64,000 nt of DNA. Origin: Companilactobacillus huachuanensis. Its GTDB lineage: Bacteria > Bacillota > Bacilli > Lactobacillales > Lactobacillaceae. Positions 8,607-16,648 of the stretch are shown here, piece after piece (position 1 is the first letter of the stretch; each line of letters starts with the position of its first letter). Position numbers and translations under genes: made by a program. The DNA is taken from assembly GCF_005404815.1 (NCBI RefSeq), contig NZ_BJDF01000009.1, positions 1 through 64,000 of the forward strand, given 5' to 3'. Under the pieces are notes generated by a model. That model worked only from the letters and a program-made list of their open reading frames with translations, searched no databases and was not told where the DNA came from.

Positions 8607-9071
8607 ATGGACGAAATAAAAGGATACAAAGTTAAAAAAGTAGATTATTCTAAGATTTTAATCTGTGTCGATTCAGACGATTTTGTGTCATCGAAAAACG
8701 CTTTTAATTATGCCTGTTCACTAGCAAGACACCACGATGCCGAACTAGGAATCGTTTCAGTGTTAGAAACTGGCGATTTGAATATCTTTCAATCACTAGA
8801 TCCAGAAGTTTTGAAAGAACGCCGTGAAGAGATTAAAGAATTGCTAGAATTGTATGGTCAAAAGGCCGAAGATTATGGCGTTAAGAATATCCACTTGATG
8901 GTAACCGAAGGCACACCAGGTACAACAATAGTTGATAAAGTTATTCCAAGTTTCCAACCAGATTTAGTGATTGTCGGAGTGGAAGAGAAGAATAGAACAA
9001 GAAATACGATCGGTTCACAAGCTGCAAAGATTGTGAATAATTCTAAGTGCTCAGTTAGTGTGATTAGATAG
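8607..9071 (+). CDS. Universal stress protein UspA family
   Basis: A 154-residue single-domain Usp. It begins with the strand KILICVDSDDF, has LGIVSVLETGD, and ends with the ATP-binding signature region VIVGVEEKNRTRNTIGSQAAKIVNNSKCSVSVIR-like segment (Gly-x2-Gly replaced by a longer loop, then GSQA). It is likely a cytoplasmic nucleotide-binding stress protein of unknown target. ATG at 8607 is chosen over the TTG at 8604 because AGGGGGC lies eight bases upstream. It probably shares a transcript with the D-aspartate ligase. A family D structured element follows its stop codon directly. Confidence 0.88.
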   Translation: MDEIKGYKVKKVDYSKILICVDSDDFVSSKNAFNYACSLARHHDAELGIVSVLETGDLNIFQSLDPEVLKERREEIKELLELYGQKAEDYGVKNIHLMVTEGTPGTTIVDKVIPSFQPDLVIVGVEEKNRTRNTIGSQAAKIVNNSKCSVSVIR

Positions 9072-9222
9072 AGAGAGAGTGGAGAAGGGGCGGTCAGCTC
9101 CCGAGCATTTTCGTTGTTTTGTGAATTGCCCGCCGAACTTAGCGGGTGATTTACAAAATGATGAAAAGCGGAAGGAGTTGTCCCTTCGGAACTCGTTTTA
9201 GAGCCACTGCCTATATATATCA
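9072..9222 (+). ncRNA. Structured 3' element, family D copy 4
   Basis: It starts immediately after the usp stop. Outer arms GAAGGGGC/GTCCCTTC, then CTCC/GGAG, inner stem TGCCCGC/GCGGGTG around loop CGAACTTA. Its stems differ in sequence from copies 1-3 after asnB but remain complementary. Ends with the shared AGAGCCACTGCCTATATATA. Confidence 0.7.
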
Positions 9223-9300
9223 CCAGTGCCTTAATACCAAACTATTAAGAGCAGAAAAGCACTTTCAAAAAAGCATTAAAAATAAATAACAAATTAAAAA

Positions 9301-9336
9301 TAGTGGACAATCTAAAACAAGATGTCCGCTTTTTTA
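9301..9336 (+). terminator. Rho-independent terminator after usp
   Basis: GTGGACAATCT and AAGATGTCCGC pair around a short A-rich loop, followed by six T. Confidence 0.75.
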
Positions 9337-9346
9337 GTAGGATACT

Positions 9347-9467
9347 AAAGGTTGAAAGGTGAAAAATTAGTATACCTATTGCTGTTACAGGCCTAGAGCT
9401 GTTCCACACAGCAATTGAATACCCTCAGCTCTGGGAACGGCATACTTAACCAAACTTTCGGTCTTTA
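9347..9467 (-). repeat. CLR-A deletion derivative
   Basis: Left flank AAAGGTTGAAAGGTGAAAAATTA runs for about 55 bases and then jumps directly to the right half (CAGCAATTGAATACCCTCAGCTCTGGGAACGGCATACTT), ending CTTTCGGTCTTTA. The cloverleaf core and left outer arm are gone. It documents precise internal loss while both ends survive. Confidence 0.8.
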
Positions 9468-9542
9468 ATTAATCATAAATATTCTAATAAATTATAAAGA
9501 GTGATATAGTAGTCACTAAAAAATAACGGCGGTGAATTATAT

Positions 9543-11486
9543 ATGTTAATGAGTAAAGTTGTCGGTGGTGCAGGTGACACGTTTAACGCCAAGCCAGCCG
9601 ATTTTAAAGATAATTTGTATTTGGCTGTCAATGGTGCTTGGCAAGAAAAGGCTGAGATTCCTTCTGATAAGTCGCGTACTGGTGGTTTCATGGATCTTGA
9701 TGAGGGTGTCGAGAAGAAATTGATGAAAGAATTCCATGAATTTGCTGCTGGGGAAAAAGCGGTCGATGATGAGTTGATGGAACAAGCAGTTAAACTATAT
9801 CGTTTGACTAACAACGTTGATCACTTGAGTAAATTTCATCAACAACCAATTTTGAAAGATATGCAAAGAATTAGTGATTTGAACAGTTTACAAGATTTGA
9901 GTGAAAACATGGCTCAGCTGTCAAAAGATGGTTTCCCACTACCAATTGATGGTGAAGTTGATGCTGATATGAAAAATACTGCTAAGAATGCTTTATACAT
10001 TGGTGGTGCTAGTTTAATCTTGCCTGACAAGTCTTACTATGATAAAGATAATGAGTCTGGTAAGAAGTTGTTAGCCAAGTATGCTGAAATTGCTGGTCGT
10101 CTGCTTTCAATGATTGGCTACAAGTTGGATGATGCTAAAGAAATTGTTGATAAAGCTTTGGTCTTTGATAAGGCATTGCTTCCCATCGTTAAGAGTTCTG
10201 AAGAATGGGCCGACTATACAAAGGTTTACAATCCAATGGACTTTACAGAATTCGTTACTAAATCGGACAAACTTGATTTGAAGACTTTAGTAACGGATTT
10301 AATCAATGATACTCCCGATAAAGTTATCATCACTGAACCAAGATACTTGGATAATTTAAACAAGTTAGTTAATGTCGATACTTTTGAAAATATTAAAGCT
10401 TGGATGATGGTTAAATTCTTAACAGGCAATGCCTCAATCCTTGATGAAGAATTCCGTCAAACAATTGGTGAGTATCAACTTGCTAAGAGTGGTGCCAAAG
10501 AACTTCGAAATAGAACTAAATATACTTATCACTTTGCTTCAGGAATATTCAGTGAAGTCGTTGGTGCTTATTATGGCAAGAAATACTTTGGTGAAGAAGC
10601 CAAGGACAACGTTCGTGAAATGGTTAAGAAAATGATTTCTATTTACGAACAAAGACTTTCTAACAACGATTGGTTGAGTGAAGATACTAAGAAAAAGGCT
10701 ATTGTTAAACTCGATAAGATCGTAATCAAAGTTGGTTATCCTGATAAGATTCAAGATATTTACAGTAAATTCCAAATTAATGAAAATGATTCATTATATG
10801 ACAACGTTTCTAGAATCAAGAAGATTATTACTCAAGATTCCTTGGATCAATTTCACAAACCAGTTGATCGTGAAAAATGGTTGATGCCAGGACATATGGT
10901 TAACGCTTGTTACGATCCTTCAAGAAATGATATCACCTTCCCAGCCGCTATTTTGCAAGCACCATTCTACAGTCTGGACCAAACAAATAGTCAAAACTTT
11001 GGTGGTATTGGTGCTGTTATTGCTCATGAAATTTCCCACGCCTTTGATAATAATGGGGCTCAATTTGATGAATACGGCAATATGAATAATTGGTGGACTA
11101 AAGAAGATTATGCTAAGTTCCAAGATTTAACTAAGAAAGTAATCGATGAATTTGACGGCATTCCATATGCTGGAAGTAAGGTCAACGGTACGTTAGTTGT
11201 CAGTGAAAATGTAGCCGATGTCGGTGGATTGCGTTGTGCATTAGAAGCTGCTAAGGAAGATTCAGATTTTGATGCCAAAGCATTCTTTACTAACTGGGCA
11301 AAAGTCTGGAGAAACAAGTCAACTAAACAATTGACAGAAATGTTCTTGTCAGTTGACGTTCACTCACCAGCTCCATTGCGGGCAAACGTTATGGCTCAAA
11401 ACATGGATGAATTCTATGATGCCTTCGATGTAAAACCTGGTGATGGCATGTGGTTAGATCCTGATAAGCGAGTTAATATTTGGTAA
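9543..11486 (+). CDS. pepO: PepO-type M13 metalloendopeptidase, copy 1
   Basis: A 647-residue M13 (neprilysin) peptidase. The zinc motif HEISH is at residues 495-499, with ENVAD at 555-559 giving the third zinc ligand Glu555 and the catalytic Asp559. NAYY/NACYD and the C-terminal WKDPDKRVNIW-like end are family features. It cleaves short oligopeptides. No signal peptide is seen, as is usual for lactobacillar PepO. The site GGCGGTGA precedes the ATG; a second ATG is six bases downstream. A paralogue lies 0.5 kb downstream, with a CLR-A between them. Confidence 0.94.
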   Translation: MLMSKVVGGAGDTFNAKPADFKDNLYLAVNGAWQEKAEIPSDKSRTGGFMDLDEGVEKKLMKEFHEFAAGEKAVDDELMEQAVKLYRLTNNVDHLSKFHQQPILKDMQRISDLNSLQDLSENMAQLSKDGFPLPIDGEVDADMKNTAKNALYIGGASLILPDKSYYDKDNESGKKLLAKYAEIAGRLLSMIGYKLDDAKEIVDKALVFDKALLPIVKSSEEWADYTKVYNPMDFTEFVTKSDKLDLKTLVTDLINDTPDKVIITEPRYLDNLNKLVNVDTFENIKAWMMVKFLTGNASILDEEFRQTIGEYQLAKSGAKELRNRTKYTYHFASGIFSEVVGAYYGKKYFGEEAKDNVREMVKKMISIYEQRLSNNDWLSEDTKKKAIVKLDKIVIKVGYPDKIQDIYSKFQINENDSLYDNVSRIKKIITQDSLDQFHKPVDREKWLMPGHMVNACYDPSRNDITFPAAILQAPFYSLDQTNSQNFGGIGAVIAHEISHAFDNNGAQFDEYGNMNNWWTKEDYAKFQDLTKKVIDEFDGIPYAGSKVNGTLVVSENVADVGGLRCALEAAKEDSDFDAKAFFTNWAKVWRNKSTKQLTEMFLSVDVHSPAPLRANVMAQNMDEFYDAFDVKPGDGMWLDPDKRVNIW

Positions 11487-11497
11487 AATTAATATAG

Positions 11498-11532
11498 AAG
11501 CGGACAAACCTTTTAGTTTGTTCGTTTTTTTG
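11498..11532 (+). terminator. Terminator after pepO copy 1
   Basis: CGGACAAAC and GTTTGTTCG pair, followed by seven T. Confidence 0.8.
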
Positions 11533-11541
11533 TATGTTTAA

Positions 11542-11876
11542 CTAAAGGTTGAAAGGTGAAAAACTAATATAACCATTGTTATCACAGGCATAGAACAAAT
11601 TTGTTTAAATAAACAGAAGTTTTTATTTGGCAGTTTTTATTTTAGTTGATCCTACAATTAAAAAAAACTAGTTGGAAGAGCTGAGAGTATTCATTTGCAG
11701 CGAAAGTGGCGTTATTGCTTCAGCAATTACACCACCGGGCGTGTTGGAGACTCGCGGGTTTTGCGAGGCTTCAACCGAGGTCCGAGACCGCATTTTGGCT
11801 CGGGCCGTTCCGCGCAGCAATTGAATACTCTCAGCTCTGGAAACGGAATACTTAAATATACTTTCAACCTTTAGTT
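11542..11876 (-). repeat. CLR-A, full length
   Basis: Both ends are intact (ACTAAAGGTTGAAAG and CTTTCAACCTTTAGT, a perfect 15-bp terminal inverted repeat). The left flank is diverged and longer than usual. The core has H3 GTTATTGC/GCAATTAC, H2 GACTCGCGG/GCGAGGC, H1 GGTCCGAG/CTCGGGCC. Confidence 0.9.
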
Positions 11877-11989
11877 AGTAAACTTAGCCGGAGGCGACAA
11901 TAATATGTAGCAATTTTTAATATTATAATTGCTCTAATTAAATTAGAAGAGTACCATGGAAATACAAATAAGTTGTGGCGGTGAGTTAA

Positions 11990-13936
11990 TTGAGAATTAA
12001 TAAAATTATTGGTGGTGCCGGAGATTTGGCACTTGATACAAAACCAACTGATTATAAAAATAATCTATATTTAGCAGTTAATGGTGAATGGCAAGAAAAG
12101 GCTGAGATTCCAGCTGATAAATCAAGTGCCGGGGCCTCTGTCGATTTGGCATTGAAGATTGAAAAAAATCTTATGCAAAAATTTCACGACTTTGCTAAAG
12201 ATGACAGTTCAATTAATGACTCAGAACTTTTACAAGCCATCAAGTTATATCGAGTAGCAAATAATGAAGAGACTTCTCACATGGTACAAAATAATTCGAT
12301 CTTAAAAGATATTGATCGTATCAAAGCCTTGGGCTCAGTAGCTGATTTGAGCAATAATTTTGCTGAATTAGGCAAAGATAACTTTATTTTACCGTTGAGT
12401 TTATTCGTCGAAGCAGATATGAAAGATACTGCCAAAAATGTTGTCTTTGTTAACGGGGCCGATTTATTCTTACCTGATAAGTCTTACTATGATGACCACA
12501 ATGAATTTGGTCATAAATTATTGGCTAAATACGTCAATGTGGCTACCAAGCTTCTAGAAAAATTAGGATACAGTGATGTGGATGCCAAAGAGACTGTTGA
12601 TAAGGCCTCATCCTTTGATAGTTCATTGGTTCCAATTGTCAAGACTGCGGAAGAGTGGGCTGAATATACTGAAATCTATAATCCTTATGAATTTTCTGAT
12701 TTGGGTGCTACGTCGAAAGCCTTGGACTTGAAGACTTGGGTTATTGATGAAATTAAGGCGAATCCAGAAAAAATTATCGTAGTGCAACCAAGATATATGG
12801 ACAATCTAAATAAGCTTGTTAATGACGATACTTTTGAAAATATCAAAGCTTGGATGATTGTTAGATATTTGATGGACAATGCTGAATTCGTTAGTGAGGA
12901 TTTTCGCCAAATTTATGGTGAATTTAAATTAGCTCGTAGTGGTGCTAAAAAATTGCCTACAAGAACTAAATTTTCTTATCATATCTCAGAGAGAATGTTC
13001 AGTGAAGTTGTCGGAGTTTATTATGGCAAGAAGTACTTTGGTGAAAAGGCCAAAGCAGACGTTCGTGAAATGATAAAAAAGATGATTGTTATTTATGAAC
13101 AACGAATCAATGACAACGATTGGTTGGGCGAAGACACTAAGAAAAAAGCTATCGTTAAGTTGGAAAAAATCGTTCTTAAAGTTGGTTATCCTGATAAAAT
13201 TGAAACAATTTATAAAAAACTAATAGTAGATGAAAATGCTACTTTGTATGACAACATGATAAGATTAGATAAAATTTTGACGCAAGACAATTTAGATGAT
13301 TATCAACGCCCAGTTGATCGGACTAAGTGGGCAATGCCTGGTCACATGGTAAATGCTTGTTATGATTCAATGCGTAATGATATTACATTTCCTGCGGCAA
13401 TTTTGCAGGCACCTTTTTACAGCTTGAAGCAAACAAGCAGTGAAAACTACGGTGGGATCGGGGCAACGATTGCTCACGAAATTTCCCACGCTTTTGACAA
13501 CAATGGTGCGCAATTTGACGAATACGGCAATATGCATAATTGGTGGACTAAGGAAGATTACGTTCATTTCAAAAATTTAACACAAGATATGATTAACCAA
13601 TTCCAAGGAATAGTTTATGCAGGTGGAAAGGTTAATGGAAAGCTTGTAGTTAGCGAGAATATTGCCGATGTTGGTGGGATGCGTTGTGCCATTGAGGCGG
13701 CTAAATTGGAGTCAGATTACGATCCTAAACAATTCTTCATCCAATGGGCTAAGTCATGGCGTTTTAAGGCAACGCAAGAGTACAACGAAGACTTGCTAGC
13801 AACTGATGTACATGCTCCACAACCCATGCGTGCAAACGTAATGCCACAAGATTTAGATGAATTCTTTGATGCATTTGATGTCAAAGAAGGAGACGGCATG
13901 TGGCTAGCGCCAAACAAACGTATTAATATTTGGTAA
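11990..13936 (+). CDS. PepO-type M13 metalloendopeptidase, copy 2
   Basis: A 648-residue paralogue of the upstream PepO, alignable over the whole length (same openings GGAGD and LYLAVNGEWQEKAEIP). HEISH starts at residue 496, followed by ENIADVGG with the remaining zinc and catalytic acids. The start is TTG at 11990 behind GGCGGTGAG; there is no ATG at that position, unlike copy 1. It probably has its own promoter because a terminator and a repeat separate the two. Divergence in the N-terminal half suggests an old duplication and possibly different peptide preference. Confidence 0.92.
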   Translation: MRINKIIGGAGDLALDTKPTDYKNNLYLAVNGEWQEKAEIPADKSSAGASVDLALKIEKNLMQKFHDFAKDDSSINDSELLQAIKLYRVANNEETSHMVQNNSILKDIDRIKALGSVADLSNNFAELGKDNFILPLSLFVEADMKDTAKNVVFVNGADLFLPDKSYYDDHNEFGHKLLAKYVNVATKLLEKLGYSDVDAKETVDKASSFDSSLVPIVKTAEEWAEYTEIYNPYEFSDLGATSKALDLKTWVIDEIKANPEKIIVVQPRYMDNLNKLVNDDTFENIKAWMIVRYLMDNAEFVSEDFRQIYGEFKLARSGAKKLPTRTKFSYHISERMFSEVVGVYYGKKYFGEKAKADVREMIKKMIVIYEQRINDNDWLGEDTKKKAIVKLEKIVLKVGYPDKIETIYKKLIVDENATLYDNMIRLDKILTQDNLDDYQRPVDRTKWAMPGHMVNACYDSMRNDITFPAAILQAPFYSLKQTSSENYGGIGATIAHEISHAFDNNGAQFDEYGNMHNWWTKEDYVHFKNLTQDMINQFQGIVYAGGKVNGKLVVSENIADVGGMRCAIEAAKLESDYDPKQFFIQWAKSWRFKATQEYNEDLLATDVHAPQPMRANVMPQDLDEFFDAFDVKEGDGMWLAPNKRINIW

Positions 13937-13960
13937 TTTGAATAGTTATAGAAAATAATT

Positions 13961-13998
13961 GATTTCAACAATCAGAAAGGTTGTTGAAATCTTTTTTT
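13961..13998 (+). terminator. Strong terminator after pepO copy 2
   Basis: GATTTCAACAA and TTGTTGAAATC are a perfect 11-bp stem followed by seven T. Confidence 0.85.
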
Positions 13999-14097
13999 GC
14001 GATGTGAAATCTAAAGTTTTTTCTCTTTAAATGTCTAAAAATATAGTGTGATTAGTAAATCAAAATCGCTGTCGCCGAAGTCCAATAAATAAAAATC

Positions 14098-14126
14098 TTG
14101 ATAACCAAAAATAAATATGATAAAAT
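14098..14126 (+). promoter_or_regulatory. Promoter of the MFS gene
   Basis: TTGATA at 14098, a 17-base spacer and TAAAAT at 14121-14126 resemble a sigma-A promoter about 40 bases before the start codon. Confidence 0.65.
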
Positions 14127-14167
14127 TTCTCAGCTTGTGACAAATCCAAAATAAAGGGGGGATTTTT

Positions 14168-15418
14168 ATGGAACAAGATACTTTTAAAATGGAAAATTGG
14201 CGCCGAAATATTTACTTATTTTTAACGGGTCAATTTTTATCAGGAATTACTAGCATGATTGTTCAGTATGCGATTATTTGGTATTTGACTAAACAGACGG
14301 GTTCGGCGACAGTCCTGAGTATGGCGACATTACTAGGTATGTTGCCAATGATTCTTCTGAGTCCTTTCGTAGGGCCATACGTAGACCGTTCGAATAAAAA
14401 AGCATTGCTGATTGTTCCAGATATTATTGCAGCGTTAGTGGCAGTGGTATTGGCTATGGTTGGCTTCATGACACACAATTTTCCACTTTGGTTAGTCTTT
14501 ATATCCTTAGTTATCAGAGCAATCGCACAGACTTTCCAAATGCCAACGATTCAATCGATTTTGCCAACTATGGTACCCAAAGATCAATTGACAAAAATAA
14601 ATGGTCAGTTGGGGATGGTTCAATCGGCAAATTACATCATTGCACCGGCATTAGGGGCCTTTCTATTCGCCATCATTTCAATGCCTGTACTGATTTTATT
14701 TGACGTTTTAGGAGCCATTGTTGGGGTAACGATTATCTTGTTCGTAAAAATCCCTGAATATCCTAAGACAGATGAAAAAGTCCGTGTACTGGCAGATGCA
14801 AAATTTGGTTTGGACTTGCTTCGTTCGAAAAAAGGCTTGTGGTATATGACCTTAATGGGTACCGTATTCACATTATTATTCATGCCGGCAGTCAGCATGT
14901 ATCCACTGATGACGATGTCATATTTCAAAGGTACAGTTGCTCAGGCAGGTATCATCGAAATGATTTATTCAGTCGGAGCTTTGATTGGTGGGACGATTAT
15001 TGGATTTCTAGGAAATTGGTCCGATCGTCTTAAACCGATTATGGTATCAATGTTGATTATGGGAATTACGATGGGAATGAGTGGCTTTTTACCACGAAAT
15101 TATACTGGATTTTTGTGGTTCTTTGCTTTAAATGCGATTTCCGGAATAGCAGCACCATTTTTCAATACTTTGTTGATGGCAATAATTCAACAGAGTTATC
15201 CGCCAGAACAATTGGGACGAGTTCTTGGAATTATGAACTCACTGATGAGTTTGGCCGGACCGGTAGGGTTAATATTTGCTGGTCCATTGGCAGATAAAAT
15301 TGGAGTTAATAATCTCTTTGTAATTGCTGGAGTAGGGACAATTGTCTGTGGTATTTTTGTATTTATGAATGCTACAACTCGAAATTACGATAAAGAATTG
15401 CAAAAAGAAATAGAATAA
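14168..15418 (+). CDS. MFS efflux transporter, macrolide-efflux (MefA) type
   Basis: A 416-residue, 12-segment major facilitator. The N-terminal RRNIYLFLTGQFLSGITSMIVQ and the loop FVGPYVDRSNKKALL (the motif A position, between segments 2 and 3) are typical of MefA/enterobactin-exporter-like pumps. It most likely exports a drug or toxic metabolite by proton antiport; the substrate cannot be read. The start follows a GGGGGG site. It is a single-gene unit with its own promoter, followed by a CLR-B element. Confidence 0.85.
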   Translation: MEQDTFKMENWRRNIYLFLTGQFLSGITSMIVQYAIIWYLTKQTGSATVLSMATLLGMLPMILLSPFVGPYVDRSNKKALLIVPDIIAALVAVVLAMVGFMTHNFPLWLVFISLVIRAIAQTFQMPTIQSILPTMVPKDQLTKINGQLGMVQSANYIIAPALGAFLFAIISMPVLILFDVLGAIVGVTIILFVKIPEYPKTDEKVRVLADAKFGLDLLRSKKGLWYMTLMGTVFTLLFMPAVSMYPLMTMSYFKGTVAQAGIIEMIYSVGALIGGTIIGFLGNWSDRLKPIMVSMLIMGITMGMSGFLPRNYTGFLWFFALNAISGIAAPFFNTLLMAIIQQSYPPEQLGRVLGIMNSLMSLAGPVGLIFAGPLADKIGVNNLFVIAGVGTIVCGIFVFMNATTRNYDKELQKEIE

Positions 15419-15421
15419 ATG

Positions 15422-15614
15422 TTGGCCGCCTCCGGTTTCGAGGTAGCGAGGTAGCCTGCTGTGGGACCGGCTCGAGCCAAGGTGCGGTCTCGACCCTCGA
15501 TTTTGAGCTTCGCAAAGACCGCGAATCTCAAAATACGTCCTGTGATGTAAGTGCTGAAGCACTAACATCACTGCCACTGCTGGCTACCTCGCTCCCTCGA
15601 AACCTCCGGCTAGT
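15422..15614 (+). repeat. CLR-B copy
   Basis: Outer arms TTTCGAGGTAGCGAGGTAGC and its complement (one mismatch over 21 bp) close H1 GGCTCGAG/CTCGACC, H2 TTTTGAGCTTCGC/GCGAATCTCAAAA, and H3 GTGATGTAAGTGC/GCACTAACATCAC. The outer arm sequence is unlike that of the other CLR-B copies. Confidence 0.85.
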
Positions 15615-15664
15615 TGGTTGGGTTTTATGTTTCATAATGTATAAAAATTCAATAAATCAAAAAG

Positions 15665-15714
15665 CAAAAAGACTGCAAGGAATCTATTAAAAGATTACTG
15701 GCAGTTTTTTTTGT
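15665..15714 (+). terminator. Terminator
   Basis: AAAGACTGCAAGGAATCT pairs imperfectly with AGATTACTGGCAGTTTT, followed by a T-run. It serves the MFS transcript, reading through the CLR-B. Confidence 0.7.
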
Positions 15715-15766
15715 ATCTCTAGACTAAAGGGTGAGACGTCATTAATTGAAAAATATTTTTTATTTT

Positions 15767-15794
15767 TTGTGATGTATCCGTTTTCTTATATAAT
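15767..15794 (+). promoter_or_regulatory. Promoter of the ABC exporter operon
   Basis: TTGTGA at 15767, a 16-base spacer and a perfect TATAAT at 15789-15794. Confidence 0.65.
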
Positions 15795-15865
15795 GGTGGA
15801 TAATGTATTATGCTAGTTAATAATCACATTCAACTTACATTAGAATTTTTAAGTCACTATTAAAA

Positions 15866-15911
15866 TCTGGTCGGAAGAGCTGATGAATATTTCGCAGCTC
15901 TAAAGACGGCA
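15866..15911 (-). repeat. CLR-C remnant
   Basis: GGTCGGAAGAGCTGATGAATATT followed directly by CGCAGCTCTAAAGACGGC is the two ends of a CLR-C with all inner hairpins lost. It lies in the leader of the ABC operon. Confidence 0.65.
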
Positions 15912-15936
15912 AGTAATAAAGAAAGGTAATGAACTA

Positions 15937-16638
15937 ATGGCATACATTGAAGTTAGAAATGAATCGAAACGTTACCACATGGGAGAAACAACGATTATTG
16001 CTAATAATAATCTGAACTTTAACGTCGATAAGGGAAAACTTACTGTTATCTTAGGGCCTAGTGGTGCCGGTAAGTCAACTGTCCTGAATATTTTAGGTGG
16101 TATGGATACGCCGACTGATGGTCAAGTGATTATTGATGGGACTGATATTGCTCAATTTTCAGAACGTGAATTGACTACCTATCGTCGCAATGATGTGGGA
16201 TTTATTTTTCAGTTCTACAATTTGATTCCTAATTTAACAACTAAAGAAAATGTGGAATTGGCCTCTGCCATTGTCAAGGATGCTTTGGATGCCACGAGAA
16301 CTTTGCAGGCGGTTGGATTAGGGGATCGTGTTGACAATTTTCCATCACAATTATCAGGTGGTGAGCAACAACGTGTTGCAATTGCACGTGCTTTGGCAAA
16401 GAATCCTAAATTATTATTGTGCGATGAACCCACGGGTGCATTGGATTATGAGACTGGTAAGCAAGTTCTGACACTTTTGCAAAATGCCAGCCATATTGAT
16501 AATAAGACGGTTATCGTCATCACTCACAACTCGGCGTTGGCAAAAATGGCTGATCGGGTGATTCGAATTCATGATGCCAAGGTTCAATCAATTGAAGATA
16601 ATCCTTATCCAACTCCAGTCCAAGATATTGAATGGTAG
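15937..16638 (+). CDS. ABC transporter ATPase (MacB/LolD type)
   Basis: A 233-residue ATPase with Walker [10 protein letters not shown] (residues 40-48), signature LSGGEQQR, and Walker [13 protein letters not shown]. The DEPTGALD form is typical of partners of FtsX-like permeases. It energises the permease encoded 10 bases downstream. Likely substrates in this class are antimicrobial peptides, lipids or lipoproteins; none is proven here. Confidence 0.9.
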   Translation: MAYIEVRNESKRYHMGETTIIANNNLNFNVDKGKLTVILGPSGAGKSTVLNILGGMDTPTDGQVIIDGTDIAQFSERELTTYRRNDVGFIFQFYNLIPNLTTKENVELASAIVKDALDATRTLQAVGLGDRVDNFPSQLSGGEQQRVAIARALAKNPKLLLCDEPTGALDYETGKQVLTLLQNASHIDNKTVIVITHNSALAKMADRVIRIHDAKVQSIEDNPYPTPVQDIEW

Positions 16639-16648
16639 GTGATGAAAA

